Below are positions 1 through 6,142 of a DNA stretch of 9,133 nt, piece by piece; position 1 is the first letter of the stretch; every line of letters begins with the position of its first letter. Source of the DNA: Dehalococcoidia bacterium (GTDB lineage Bacteria > Chloroflexota > Dehalococcoidia > Dehalococcoidales > E44-bin46); the NCBI GenBank assembly GCA_020343755.1, contig CP070810.1, positions 567,751 to 576,883 of the forward strand, read 5' to 3'. A model generated the notes under the pieces. It did no database searches and was not told where the DNA came from. It saw nothing but the letters and a program-made list of their open reading frames with translations. A program made the translations under genes and the position numbers.

Positions 1-41
1 GTAGCAAAATCGGAGAATTTTAGAAAATTTATGAAAGGGAC

Positions 42-72
42 TTGACAAATAGGGGCATTTGTGGTGTAGAAT
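42..72 (+). promoter_or_regulatory. Promoter of the mraZ-ftsZ operon
   Basis: A perfect -35 hexamer TTGACA lies at 42-47. The best -10 match is TAGAAT at 67-72 (5 of 6 to consensus) with a rather long 19-bp spacer; TGTAGA at 65-70 gives the ideal 17-bp spacer but a poorer -10. Either choice puts the transcription start near 77-80, about 20 nt before the first gene. The -10 and start site lie inside the TGGT repeat array at 61-100, so a protein bound there should block RNA polymerase. Confidence 0.65.
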
Positions 73-100
73 GGTAAATAGTGGTAAAAAGTGGTAAATT
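61..100 (+). promoter_or_regulatory. Putative MraZ box: four 10-bp direct repeats
   Basis: The core TGGT recurs at 62, 72, 82 and 92, an exact 10-bp period. The last three copies share TGGTAAA and the first is degenerate. MraZ is known to bind short, evenly spaced direct repeats in front of its own operon: TGGG-type repeats in E. coli and AAAGTG(T/G)-type repeats in Mollicutes. The stretch AAAGTGGTAA at 88-97 fits the latter. The array overlaps the -10 region and abuts the first start codon, and mraZ is the second gene downstream, so autoregulation by MraZ is the simplest reading. The adjacent ribbon-helix-helix protein is an alternative ligand, since that fold also binds short direct or inverted repeats. 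Confidence 0.75.
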
Positions 101-298
101 ATGCAAGTAATAATAAGATTTTGGGTTGACCACGCAGATAAGGAACGGGTAGAAAACGAAGCCAAGAGGCTTGGCTTAAATGCTTCTAGCTTCCTTCGGC
201 TGCTTATCAAGCAATACTTCGGTGGGTTCTACCTTGAACGGCAGAGAAGGGGGGAACAAGGAGAAAAGGTCTTAACCTATACATTAAGAGAGGACTGA
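101..298 (+). CDS. Small ribbon-helix-helix (CopG/Arc-like) DNA-binding protein
   Basis: This 65-residue protein has the layout of a ribbon-helix-helix domain. Residues 2-9 (QVIIRFWV) form a short beta strand, residues 11-24 a charged helix ending in AKRLGL, and residues 28-40 (ASSFLRLLIKQYF) a second helix opening with the usual Asn/Ser turn. A polar, basic tail follows. Such domains dimerise and insert the paired strands into the DNA major groove. It is the first gene of the division operon, directly behind the repeat array and 10 nt before mraZ, so a role as co-regulator of the operon is inferred. The start at 101 is forced: an in-frame stop lies at 95-97 and the strand needs these residues. 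There is no convincing Shine-Dalgarno, only weak GTGGT at 91-95. An antitoxin is possible, but no toxin gene is adjacent. Confidence 0.7.
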   Translation: MQVIIRFWVDHADKERVENEAKRLGLNASSFLRLLIKQYFGGFYLERQRRGEQGEKVLTYTLRED

Positions 299-308
299 AC
301 AGTCAAAA

Positions 309-734
309 ATGTTCTTTGGCGAATTTGAGTATAAGATTGATGAAAAAGGCAGGGTGCCCTTCCCACCCAAGTTCAGAAATAGACTGAAGGACGGGGTAGT
401 ATTAACACCAGGGGCAGAGAAGTGCATCATCGCCTATCCGCTATCTGAGTGGAATAAGCTGGCTACCACACTTACTACTGGTCCAGTCACCCCGAGTAAA
501 TTGAGAAGGCTAAATCGAGCTATTTTTGCCACTGCCTTTAGCCTTAATCTTGATGGGCAGGGCAGGATAGCCTTACCAATTCCATTACGGGAGTATGCCG
601 GGATTGAGGATGAGGTAGTTATCGCTGGAGTTAATACTTATCTTGAACTGTGGAATAAGAAGCAATGGGAAGCAGAGAAGGCTACTAGCCAGGAGCAAGC
701 TGGGCAAATTATAGAAAGCTTAGAGCGGCACTGA
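309..734 (+). CDS. mraZ: MraZ, transcriptional regulator of the division cluster
   Basis: The 141-residue product has the two tandem AbrB-like MraZ half-domains and normal family length. Each half carries the DxxxR signature: Asp11-Arg15 in DEKGRVPFP and Asp82-Arg86 in DGQGRIALP. The N-terminus (FFGEFEYKIDEKGR) is typical. In characterised bacteria MraZ forms ring-shaped oligomers that bind the repeats in front of its own operon and usually repress it. The gene follows the ribbon-helix-helix gene after 10 nt without its own good ribosome binding site, which suggests translational coupling. Its stop codon overlaps the GAGGAG ribosome binding site of rsmH. The MraZ-like box at 61-100 is its likely target. 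Confidence 0.95.
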   Translation: MFFGEFEYKIDEKGRVPFPPKFRNRLKDGVVLTPGAEKCIIAYPLSEWNKLATTLTTGPVTPSKLRRLNRAIFATAFSLNLDGQGRIALPIPLREYAGIEDEVVIAGVNTYLELWNKKQWEAEKATSQEQAGQIIESLERH

Positions 735-745
735 GGAGCTTAAAG

Positions 746-1789
746 ATGTCAGCCTTCGTCCATATCCCAGTTCTAGTCAAAGAGGCCATCGAGGCACTGG
801 GGGTTCAGCCCGGGGGTCGTTATATTGATTGCACTCTTGGGGGTGGAGGTCATGCCGCCGCCATTTTAGAACATAGTTCCCCCGGCGGGCAATTACTGGG
901 CATTGATGCCGACCCTGAGGCTATAAAAATAGCCGAGGCAAAACTCCAAGCCTATAGAGATTCGATCCTGCTAATTAACGAAAACTTCGTCAATTTGCAG
1001 GCTATCTGTATCAAATATGATTTCTATCCGGTGCATGGTATTTTGTTTGACCTGGGGCTTTCTTCTATTCAGCTCAATGGCAATAGTCGAGGTTTCAGCT
1101 TTCAGCATAATGCACCTTTAGACATGCGCTTGAGTCCCAGCCAGGAGATTACCGCCGCCGATATTGTTAACACATCCTCTGAGGCTGAACTAGCTCACAT
1201 TATAGAAACATATGGTGAGGAGGCTTATAGCCATCAGATTGCACGTCGTATCGTGCAGGAGCGGCCAGTAGAGACTACCCTTCAACTGGTTCGGGCGATA
1301 AAGCGAGCCGTCGGGGGTAGAAAGGGTAGAATCCATCCTGCTACCAAAACCTTTCAAGCATTGCGAATAGCGGTTAACCATGAACTAGACCATCTGGAAG
1401 CTGCTCTAAAGCAGGCAATTAACCTCCTTGGGTTTGAGGGTAGGTTGGTTGTCATTAGCTATAACTCTCTCGAAGACCGCATTGTGAAACAGCTCATGCA
1501 ACGAGAATCAAAGGACTGTATTTGCCCCCCAGGAACACCAACCTGCATTTGCGGACATACCGCTTGCCTAAGGTTAATTCATAAGAGGGTTATTACTCCT
1601 TCTCCTACAGAGGTTCAACTTAACCCGCGTAGTCGTAGTGCCAAATTGAGGGCTGCTGAGCGCATTACTACTCAGGATGAATCCTTTCAGGTGGCTGAGA
1701 AACTGAACTTTTTGGTCGGGATTGAAGCTAATGGGTGGAGAAGGCCAGCTATGCTGATGAAGCTCCGCATGGCCTTTTCACTACCCTAG
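746..1789 (+). CDS. rsmH: RsmH, 16S rRNA (cytosine-1402-N4)-methyltransferase
   Basis: RsmH (MraW) uses S-adenosylmethionine to methylate N4 of C1402 in 16S rRNA at the decoding centre. Family motifs are in order: HIPVL near the N-terminus, the SAM-binding glycine-rich loop DCTLGGGGH (28-36), GIDADPEA (52-59), FDLGLSSIQL with GFSF (101-119), PLDMR (124-128), TKTFQALRIAVNHEL (200-214), ISYNSLEDRIVK (237-248) and SAKLRAAER near 298-306. The start has a good ribosome binding site, GAGGAG at 733-738. Two features stand out: a CxC...CxC cluster (Cys258, 260, 267, 269, plus Cys274), and about 40 extra residues after the point where many family members end (around 310). The gene follows mraZ after 11 nt, the usual cluster order. 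Confidence 0.96.
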   Translation: MSAFVHIPVLVKEAIEALGVQPGGRYIDCTLGGGGHAAAILEHSSPGGQLLGIDADPEAIKIAEAKLQAYRDSILLINENFVNLQAICIKYDFYPVHGILFDLGLSSIQLNGNSRGFSFQHNAPLDMRLSPSQEITAADIVNTSSEAELAHIIETYGEEAYSHQIARRIVQERPVETTLQLVRAIKRAVGGRKGRIHPATKTFQALRIAVNHELDHLEAALKQAINLLGFEGRLVVISYNSLEDRIVKQLMQRESKDCICPPGTPTCICGHTACLRLIHKRVITPSPTEVQLNPRSRSAKLRAAERITTQDESFQVAEKLNFLVGIEANGWRRPAMLMKLRMAFSLP

Positions 1790-1831
1790 ATAGCATTAAT
1801 CTGAGATTGCAAATATGGAGGTTTTAGAAAT

Positions 1832-1885
1832 GTGAAAATTAATATAGCTGAGAGCCAAAATCTAATAAAAAGGAGGTGGAGATGA
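1832..1885 (+). CDS. Possible 17-codon leader ORF overlapping the ftsA start
   Basis: In the 92-nt gap between rsmH and ftsA there is a strong ribosome binding site, GGAGGT at 1817-1822. Seven bases later comes ATG (1830-1832) followed immediately by a TGA stop. Overlapping it, GTG at 1832 opens a 17-codon frame (MKINIAESQNLIKRRWR) whose TGA stop at 1883-1885 overlaps the ftsA ATG at 1882-1884 in an ATGA arrangement. This is the geometry of a leader peptide translationally coupled to ftsA, or of a start-stop element that parks ribosomes. The codons AGG-AGG near its end are the ftsA ribosome binding site read in frame. A frame this short can occur by chance, so this is a hypothesis resting on the ribosome binding site and overlap. 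Confidence 0.3.
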   Translation: MKINIAESQNLIKRRWR

Positions 1886-3093
1886 AAAAGCGGACTACTT
1901 TGACTGCTATCGATGTTGGTACCACTAAAGTATGCACCACAATAGCTGAGGTCAACGAGGGGGGTGCTGTTCGGGTTGCTGGTGTAGGTGTTACCCCATC
2001 CAAGGGGTTACACAAAGGCTTAGTGGTCAACATCAGCGAGGCCAGAGAGTCAATACGGGAGTCGGTAAGGAGGGCAGAGCATGCCAGCGGCTATAGAGCG
2101 GAGTCAGCCTACATCGGGGTAACTGGTAGGCATGTCACCTCGCTGAATAACCGAGGGGTAGTAGCTATTACCCGCAATGACCGGTTAGTGCGCCCAGATG
2201 ACCTGAGGCGAGTACTTGCCTGTGCCCAAAATGTTAGGGTTCCTAGCGACAGAAAGCTGCTTCATGTTATTCCTCGGAGTTACGCCGTTGATGGTCAGGT
2301 AGGAGTCAGAAACCCGGTAGGAATGCACGGCTTCAGACTAGATGTGGAGACACACATCATTACCGCTGCAGTAACTTCCGTCCAGAATCTAGTAAAGTGT
2401 ATTCGTGGCATTGGCATAGATGTTGAGGACCTTGTCCTTGAACCCTTAGCTAGCAGCGAGGCAGTATTGACCGAGGATGAGAAGCAAATAGGCATTATAT
2501 TAGCTGATGTAGGTGGTGGGACTACAGATATTGCTGTCTTCAAGGATGGAAGTATTTGGCATACCTCTATTCTGCCTGTAGCCGGTTATCAAATCACCAG
2601 AGACGTGGCTATTGGTTTGGGGCTCCCCTTTGATGTCGCCGAGGAGATGAAGAAAAGGTATGGCAGTGTTATGCCAGTTTACGAAAGCAAGGCAGAAACC
2701 ACCAGCACGATATCAGAAAATGGGCATGGCGTTTCCTACCAAGATCTGTGCGACATTATTAGGGCTCGTGTTGAGGAAATTGTAAGACTTATTGTGCTTG
2801 AGCTGCCACGCTCTGAGCATGAGGTCTTGGTCCCCGCTGGACTAGTCCTCACCGGTGGTAGTGCCAACCTTTCTGGTATAGAAGTCTTAGGGCGTGAGAT
2901 ATTACACCTCCCGGTGAGGGTAGGTGTTCCTACCAATATGCACGGCATTACCGATGTCCTTCGTGACCCAGCGTATGCCACTAGTGTTGGTCTTTTGCTC
3001 TGGGGAGCAAAGCACGAGGGCAGGCAGACTTGGAGGTCTCGTGGATTCTTACGGCGGCTAATTTCCCGAGTTAGGAATCTGTTCCGCTGGTAA
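1882..3093 (+). CDS. ftsA: FtsA, actin-like membrane anchor of the Z-ring
   Basis: FtsA is an actin-fold ATPase that tethers FtsZ filaments to the inner membrane. The 403-residue product shows phosphate-1 loop AIDVGTTKV (Asp11), the FtsA-specific 1C/SHS2 region (about 80-162), phosphate-2 loop DVGGGTTDIA (209-218) and adenosine motif LTGGSANLSG (323-332). The last 20 residues are rich in Arg, Leu, Ile, Phe and Trp and form the amphipathic membrane-targeting helix. I chose ATG 1882 over in-frame GTG 1876 because the ribosome binding site AGGAGG (1871-1876) would overlap the GTG and sits 5 nt before the ATG. The gene is followed by ftsZ after 44 nt. FtsQ, the usual upstream neighbour, is absent. 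Confidence 0.95.
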   Translation: MKKRTTLTAIDVGTTKVCTTIAEVNEGGAVRVAGVGVTPSKGLHKGLVVNISEARESIRESVRRAEHASGYRAESAYIGVTGRHVTSLNNRGVVAITRNDRLVRPDDLRRVLACAQNVRVPSDRKLLHVIPRSYAVDGQVGVRNPVGMHGFRLDVETHIITAAVTSVQNLVKCIRGIGIDVEDLVLEPLASSEAVLTEDEKQIGIILADVGGGTTDIAVFKDGSIWHTSILPVAGYQITRDVAIGLGLPFDVAEEMKKRYGSVMPVYESKAETTSTISENGHGVSYQDLCDIIRARVEEIVRLIVLELPRSEHEVLVPAGLVLTGGSANLSGIEVLGREILHLPVRVGVPTNMHGITDVLRDPAYATSVGLLLWGAKHEGRQTWRSRGFLRRLISRVRNLFRW

Positions 3094-3137
3094 TTACTAC
3101 GAGAAAGGATTAATAACAGCAAAGAAAGGAGGAGGAG

Positions 3138-4268
3138 ATGGCAAAAACAAGTTTTGTGCCTAACCCAGCCAAGATTAAGGTTATTGGCTTAGGTGGCGGT
3201 GGCTGTAATGCTATCACCCGCATGGTTCAGGAGGGAATTCAAGGTGTGGAGTTCATTGCCATAAATACCGATGCCCAAGCCCTAGCCATCACCGAAGCCC
3301 CAACCCGCATTCAGCTTGGAGAGAAGCTTACCAAAGGATTAGGCGTAGGGGGTGACCATGTTCAGGGTCAGAAAGCAGCCGAGGAAAGTTGTGATGAACT
3401 TAAGGAAATCGTCACCGGGGCTGATATGGTGTTCATCACCTGCGGGATGGGTGGTGGCACTGGCACCGGGGCTGGTCCTGTTATTGCCGAATTGGCTAAG
3501 CAAAGCGGAGCCCTGACTATTGCTGTAGTCACCAAACCATTCACCTTTGAGGGTGTCCACCGCTATCAAGTGGCAGAAGAGGGAATTGTCCGTCTGCTGG
3601 GCAAGGTTGATACCCTTATTATTATCCCTAATGACCGCTTACTTGACCTTTGTGACCAGAAGACAGGGGTGGATAATGCCTTTAAGCTAGCTGACGATGT
3701 ATTGAGACACGGGGTTCAGTCTATCTCTGAGGTTATCGTTGTCCCCGGGCTGATTAACCTTGACTTTGCTGATGTCAAGGCGGTGATGAAGGATGCTGGT
3801 CCGGCTTGGATGTCCATTGGCGTCGGTTCGGGCAAAAACCGAGCCATAGAGGCAGCTAAAGATGCCTTAGCTAGCCCCTTGCTAGATGTTTCTATTGAGG
3901 GGTCAAAGGGGGTGTTATTTAATGTTGTTGGTGGTAGTAGCCTTACCCTGTTTGAAGTTAATGAGGCTGCTGAGGTAATCAAGCAGGCGGTAGACCCTGA
4001 CGCCAATATCATTTTTGGGGTGGCTCATGACCCTAACATGGATAACGAGGTAAAGATTACCCTAATTGCCACTGGATTCACTTCTAAGATAGGACTGGCT
4101 GAAGCCACTCAGGAAGACGAATTTGCCCAACTCCTTAAGGGCTTAAAGAGTGAAGAGGAGCTGGATGTTCCCTCTTTCCTGCGCCGCCCGTTATTCAGCC
4201 ATCGACGTCAGGCGATAACTCCGTCTACCAAACTGGTTAAAACATCCTTACGGACTCCAGTTCGTTAA
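3138..4268 (+). CDS. ftsZ: FtsZ, tubulin-like division GTPase
   Basis: FtsZ polymerises with GTP into the Z-ring that organises division. The 376-residue product has the N-terminal nucleotide motif GLGGGGCNA (17-25), the tubulin signature GGGTGTGAG (105-113), TKPFTFEG (132-139), and the T7 synergy loop NLDFADV (207-213) with the catalytic aspartates. The globular part ends near 314 (LIATGF). The linker is only about 27 residues. A recognisable conserved C-terminal peptide, LDVPSFLRR (342-350), should bind FtsA. Unusually it is not terminal: 26 further residues, mostly basic and without acidic ones, follow. An excellent ribosome binding site, AAAGGAGG at 3125-3132, precedes ATG 3138. The next gene is convergent and a terminator follows. 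Confidence 0.97.
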   Translation: MAKTSFVPNPAKIKVIGLGGGGCNAITRMVQEGIQGVEFIAINTDAQALAITEAPTRIQLGEKLTKGLGVGGDHVQGQKAAEESCDELKEIVTGADMVFITCGMGGGTGTGAGPVIAELAKQSGALTIAVVTKPFTFEGVHRYQVAEEGIVRLLGKVDTLIIIPNDRLLDLCDQKTGVDNAFKLADDVLRHGVQSISEVIVVPGLINLDFADVKAVMKDAGPAWMSIGVGSGKNRAIEAAKDALASPLLDVSIEGSKGVLFNVVGGSSLTLFEVNEAAEVIKQAVDPDANIIFGVAHDPNMDNEVKITLIATGFTSKIGLAEATQEDEFAQLLKGLKSEEELDVPSFLRRPLFSHRRQAITPSTKLVKTSLRTPVR

Positions 4269-4292
4269 AGCTCTCGGGGGAGCCTGCCAGTT

Positions 4293-4326
4293 AAATAAAA
4301 AGGGTCTCATTGAGAACCCCGAGACC
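4293..4326 (-). terminator. Rho-independent terminator of the minus-strand operon
   Basis: Read on the minus strand, GGTCTC (4326-4321) pairs with GAGACC (4308-4303) to give a 6-bp stem with a 12-nt loop, followed at once by CTTTTTATTT (4302-4293). An alternative stem within the loop (GGTTCTC with GAGACC, one bulged T, 3-nt loop) ends at the same point before the T tract. It lies about 60 nt beyond the stop codon of the DUF72 gene, so it would end the transporter/DUF72 transcript. Confidence 0.65.
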
Positions 4327-4331
4327 GGCGT

Positions 4332-4370
4332 AAGGCTGTAGGTGCTTTGTGCCTACAGCCTTCTTGTTTC
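4332..4370 (+). terminator. Rho-independent terminator of the mraZ-ftsZ operon
   Basis: An 11-bp perfect stem is formed by AAGGCTGTAGG (4332-4342) and CCTACAGCCTT (4352-4362) with a 9-nt loop, followed by TTGTTTC (4364-4370) as an interrupted T tract. It lies 64 nt past the ftsZ stop codon and before the convergent DUF72 gene. On the minus strand the hairpin lacks a T tract, so it serves the plus strand. Confidence 0.75.
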
Positions 4371-4388
4371 AATTAGGTGGCTAGATGT

Positions 4389-5126
4389 TTAAGTCTTGCC
4401 CACTTCAAGGTAACGACGCAGGGTTATGGCATTTCTCACTGCGAAAGCTTCAGCGTCGTTGTTGAAGTAAATGTAGATTGCTTTCAGGTTCCGGGCTAAA
4501 TTAGTCAGCCTCTTTGCCCAATCAGCTAACTCCTCATCAGAGTAACAACTAAAGTAAAGCCCGGTACTGCCATGAAACCTAATATAAGCAAATTCAGCCG
4601 TGGCTACCACGGGACAACTAAGGGATGGCATATCAAAGACGCAGAAGCCTATATTGTGCCTACGTAGAATTTCAAAAACCTTATCTTCAAGCCAAGACTG
4701 GTGCCGAAATTCAAACACGTGCTTCATGTCCTGAGGTAAAGTGGATAAGAATGACTCTAGTACTTCGTCATTGCGATGCAAATTAGGCGGGAGTTGATAC
4801 AGAAGCGGACCTAGTTTCTCACCTAAAATTTTAGCTCGGCTAATAAAGTTCTCCACTGCCTCTTGGCTATTTTTGAGTCTTTTGATGTGGGTGATAAAAC
4901 GACTTACCTTTACCGCAAAGGTAAAATTGGGTGATGATGAGTCATGCCAGGTAGTAAAGGCGGTCTCTGAAGGTAGCCGGTAAAATGTATTATTAAGTTC
5001 AACGGTGGTGAAGTGGCTGGCATAGAATTCAAGCCACTTCGCCTTAGTCAGCGTTTTGGGGTAGAATCTATCCTGCCAATGGTCATAATGCCAGCCCGAG
5101 GTGCCAATATAATAATGCAATGACAT
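4389..5126 (-). CDS. DUF72 (YecE-like) TIM-barrel protein of unknown function
   Basis: This 245-residue protein is a clear member of the DUF72 family, whose biochemical role is not established. Family motifs visible are GTSGW (8-12), VELNNTFY (42-49), VKVSRFITH (73-81), LGPLLYQLPP (105-114), FEFRHQSW (138-145), YIRFHG (181-186) and YFNND (220-224), along a TIM-barrel-like full-length sequence. I chose the ATG at 5126 because AAGGA ends 4 nt before it; an in-frame GTG four codons upstream (5138) would overlap that site. The gene lies 40 nt downstream of the ABC permease on the same strand without a convincing terminator between, so it is probably co-transcribed. No functional link to the transporter can be seen. 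Confidence 0.9.
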   Translation of the reverse strand: MSLHYYIGTSGWHYDHWQDRFYPKTLTKAKWLEFYASHFTTVELNNTFYRLPSETAFTTWHDSSSPNFTFAVKVSRFITHIKRLKNSQEAVENFISRAKILGEKLGPLLYQLPPNLHRNDEVLESFLSTLPQDMKHVFEFRHQSWLEDKVFEILRRHNIGFCVFDMPSLSCPVVATAEFAYIRFHGSTGLYFSCYSDEELADWAKRLTNLARNLKAIYIYFNNDAEAFAVRNAITLRRYLEVGKT

Positions 5127-5166
5127 TAAGTCCTTCACCGATATAAATCAGCCTTAGGATTGAACC

Positions 5167-6141
5167 TCAGGTAGACCTTATTTCTTCGCGCATGAATCTA
5201 ATATATGAGATGGCAAAGAGTGCAGCGGTTATTCCGCCAATGGTCGCCAGGTGGGGCCATATAGTTAGTAAACTCTGACCTAGGGAGAGAGGTCCAGGCA
5301 TCCACAGAGCACCGGAAGCGGTTAGAAGTTGAAGCATTTCTCCGGCTGTCCTTGCCCCTGGAGCTAGGAGAATAGTTGCCGCCTCCCCAAAGAGCATAAT
5401 CGGCGAAATACGCGAAGCCGTGATTTGAATCCCGTAATTACTGAGTAATTCTGCTGTCGTTGGTGTTTGGCTGAGAGGCGCCAGTATATTGGCAGTTGAG
5501 ACAGCAGCCATGGACATAAAGAAGGAGAAGAACATCCAAATTCCTAGTGAAGATACGGCTGAGGCAGCCACCGGCCGAAAGTATACTGAGAATAGCATGG
5601 CTAAGCCTAGCCAGAAGGCTCCGTAAAGAATGCTTATTCCCCAGAATAGTAATAGTCTAGCAATTTCTTCTGAGCCTGGGGCAACTCCAAGCACTGCCAG
5701 TCCTATCGCTGATACAATCAGGATGGCGGTCGTCAGCATGATGGCTATAGTAACTACGCCGGCCAAGAACTTACCGTTGATAACGGCATCCCGGTAGATA
5801 GGTTGAGCCAGAAGCCGGCTCATTGTCCCGCTGTTTTTCTCACTATTGATAGCATCAAGACCGAGGACTATGCCGACTATGGGCACAAGGAATCTGGTAA
5901 TGAACCAAATAAAGGAAGGCATATCTTCACCAGAGGTGGTAAAAAGGTAAAGGAAGGCAAATCGCCCAACTCCATATTGAACCGGTGTAGCTAGCTGTTG
6001 CCTAAGATTCTCTATAGCTCCTGAAGGCCCAAGAGTAGCAAATACTGAAACCAGCAATACCGTGATAAATAGGATTATACCCCTCCAACTAGTGAAGTGG
6101 TCAGCCAATTCTTTGTAGAATACCGTCATCAGTCCTTTCAT
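5167..6141 (-). CDS. ABC-2 type transporter permease
   Basis: This 324-residue integral membrane protein is the transmembrane subunit of an ABC-2 type transporter. About six membrane segments are visible, near residues 21-38, 77-95, 125-152, 163-187, 192-214 and 299-316. The cytoplasmic stretch DAINSEKNSGTMSRLLAQPIYRDAVINGK (about 96-124, given here for its E/SGT/LL/P/R/GK pattern) is the coupling-helix region characteristic of the family. A long loop (215-298) between the fifth and sixth segments probably lies outside the membrane. The start codon is 1 nt after the ATPase stop, with GAGAGG inside the end of that gene as ribosome binding site, so the two subunits are tightly coupled. The substrate cannot be told from sequence. 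Confidence 0.9.
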   Translation of the reverse strand: MKGLMTVFYKELADHFTSWRGIILFITVLLVSVFATLGPSGAIENLRQQLATPVQYGVGRFAFLYLFTTSGEDMPSFIWFITRFLVPIVGIVLGLDAINSEKNSGTMSRLLAQPIYRDAVINGKFLAGVVTIAIMLTTAILIVSAIGLAVLGVAPGSEEIARLLLFWGISILYGAFWLGLAMLFSVYFRPVAASAVSSLGIWMFFSFFMSMAAVSTANILAPLSQTPTTAELLSNYGIQITASRISPIMLFGEAATILLAPGARTAGEMLQLLTASGALWMPGPLSLGQSLLTIWPHLATIGGITAALFAISYIRFMREEIRST

Positions 6142-6142
6142 A

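Noticed and set aside
1876..1881. GTG start for ftsA at 1876
   Set aside because: This codon overlaps the AGGAGG ribosome binding site; ATG 1882 has correct spacing.
1790..1881. Separate promoter for ftsA
   Set aside because: TTGCAA at 1807-1812 has no acceptable -10 at 16-18 bp; no convincing hexamer pair was found.
1190..3122. Antisense open frames opposite rsmH and ftsA
   Set aside because: They are frame shadows of strongly conserved genes, with no ribosome binding sites and no protein-like features.
5127..5138. GTG start for the DUF72 gene at 5138
   Set aside because: AAGGA, the ribosome binding site for the ATG at 5126, would lie inside the coding region, and the extra four residues are not needed by the family.
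5152..5171. Terminator between the permease and DUF72 genes
   Set aside because: The 7-bp stem contains a mismatch and no T tract follows, so read-through into the DUF72 gene is more likely.
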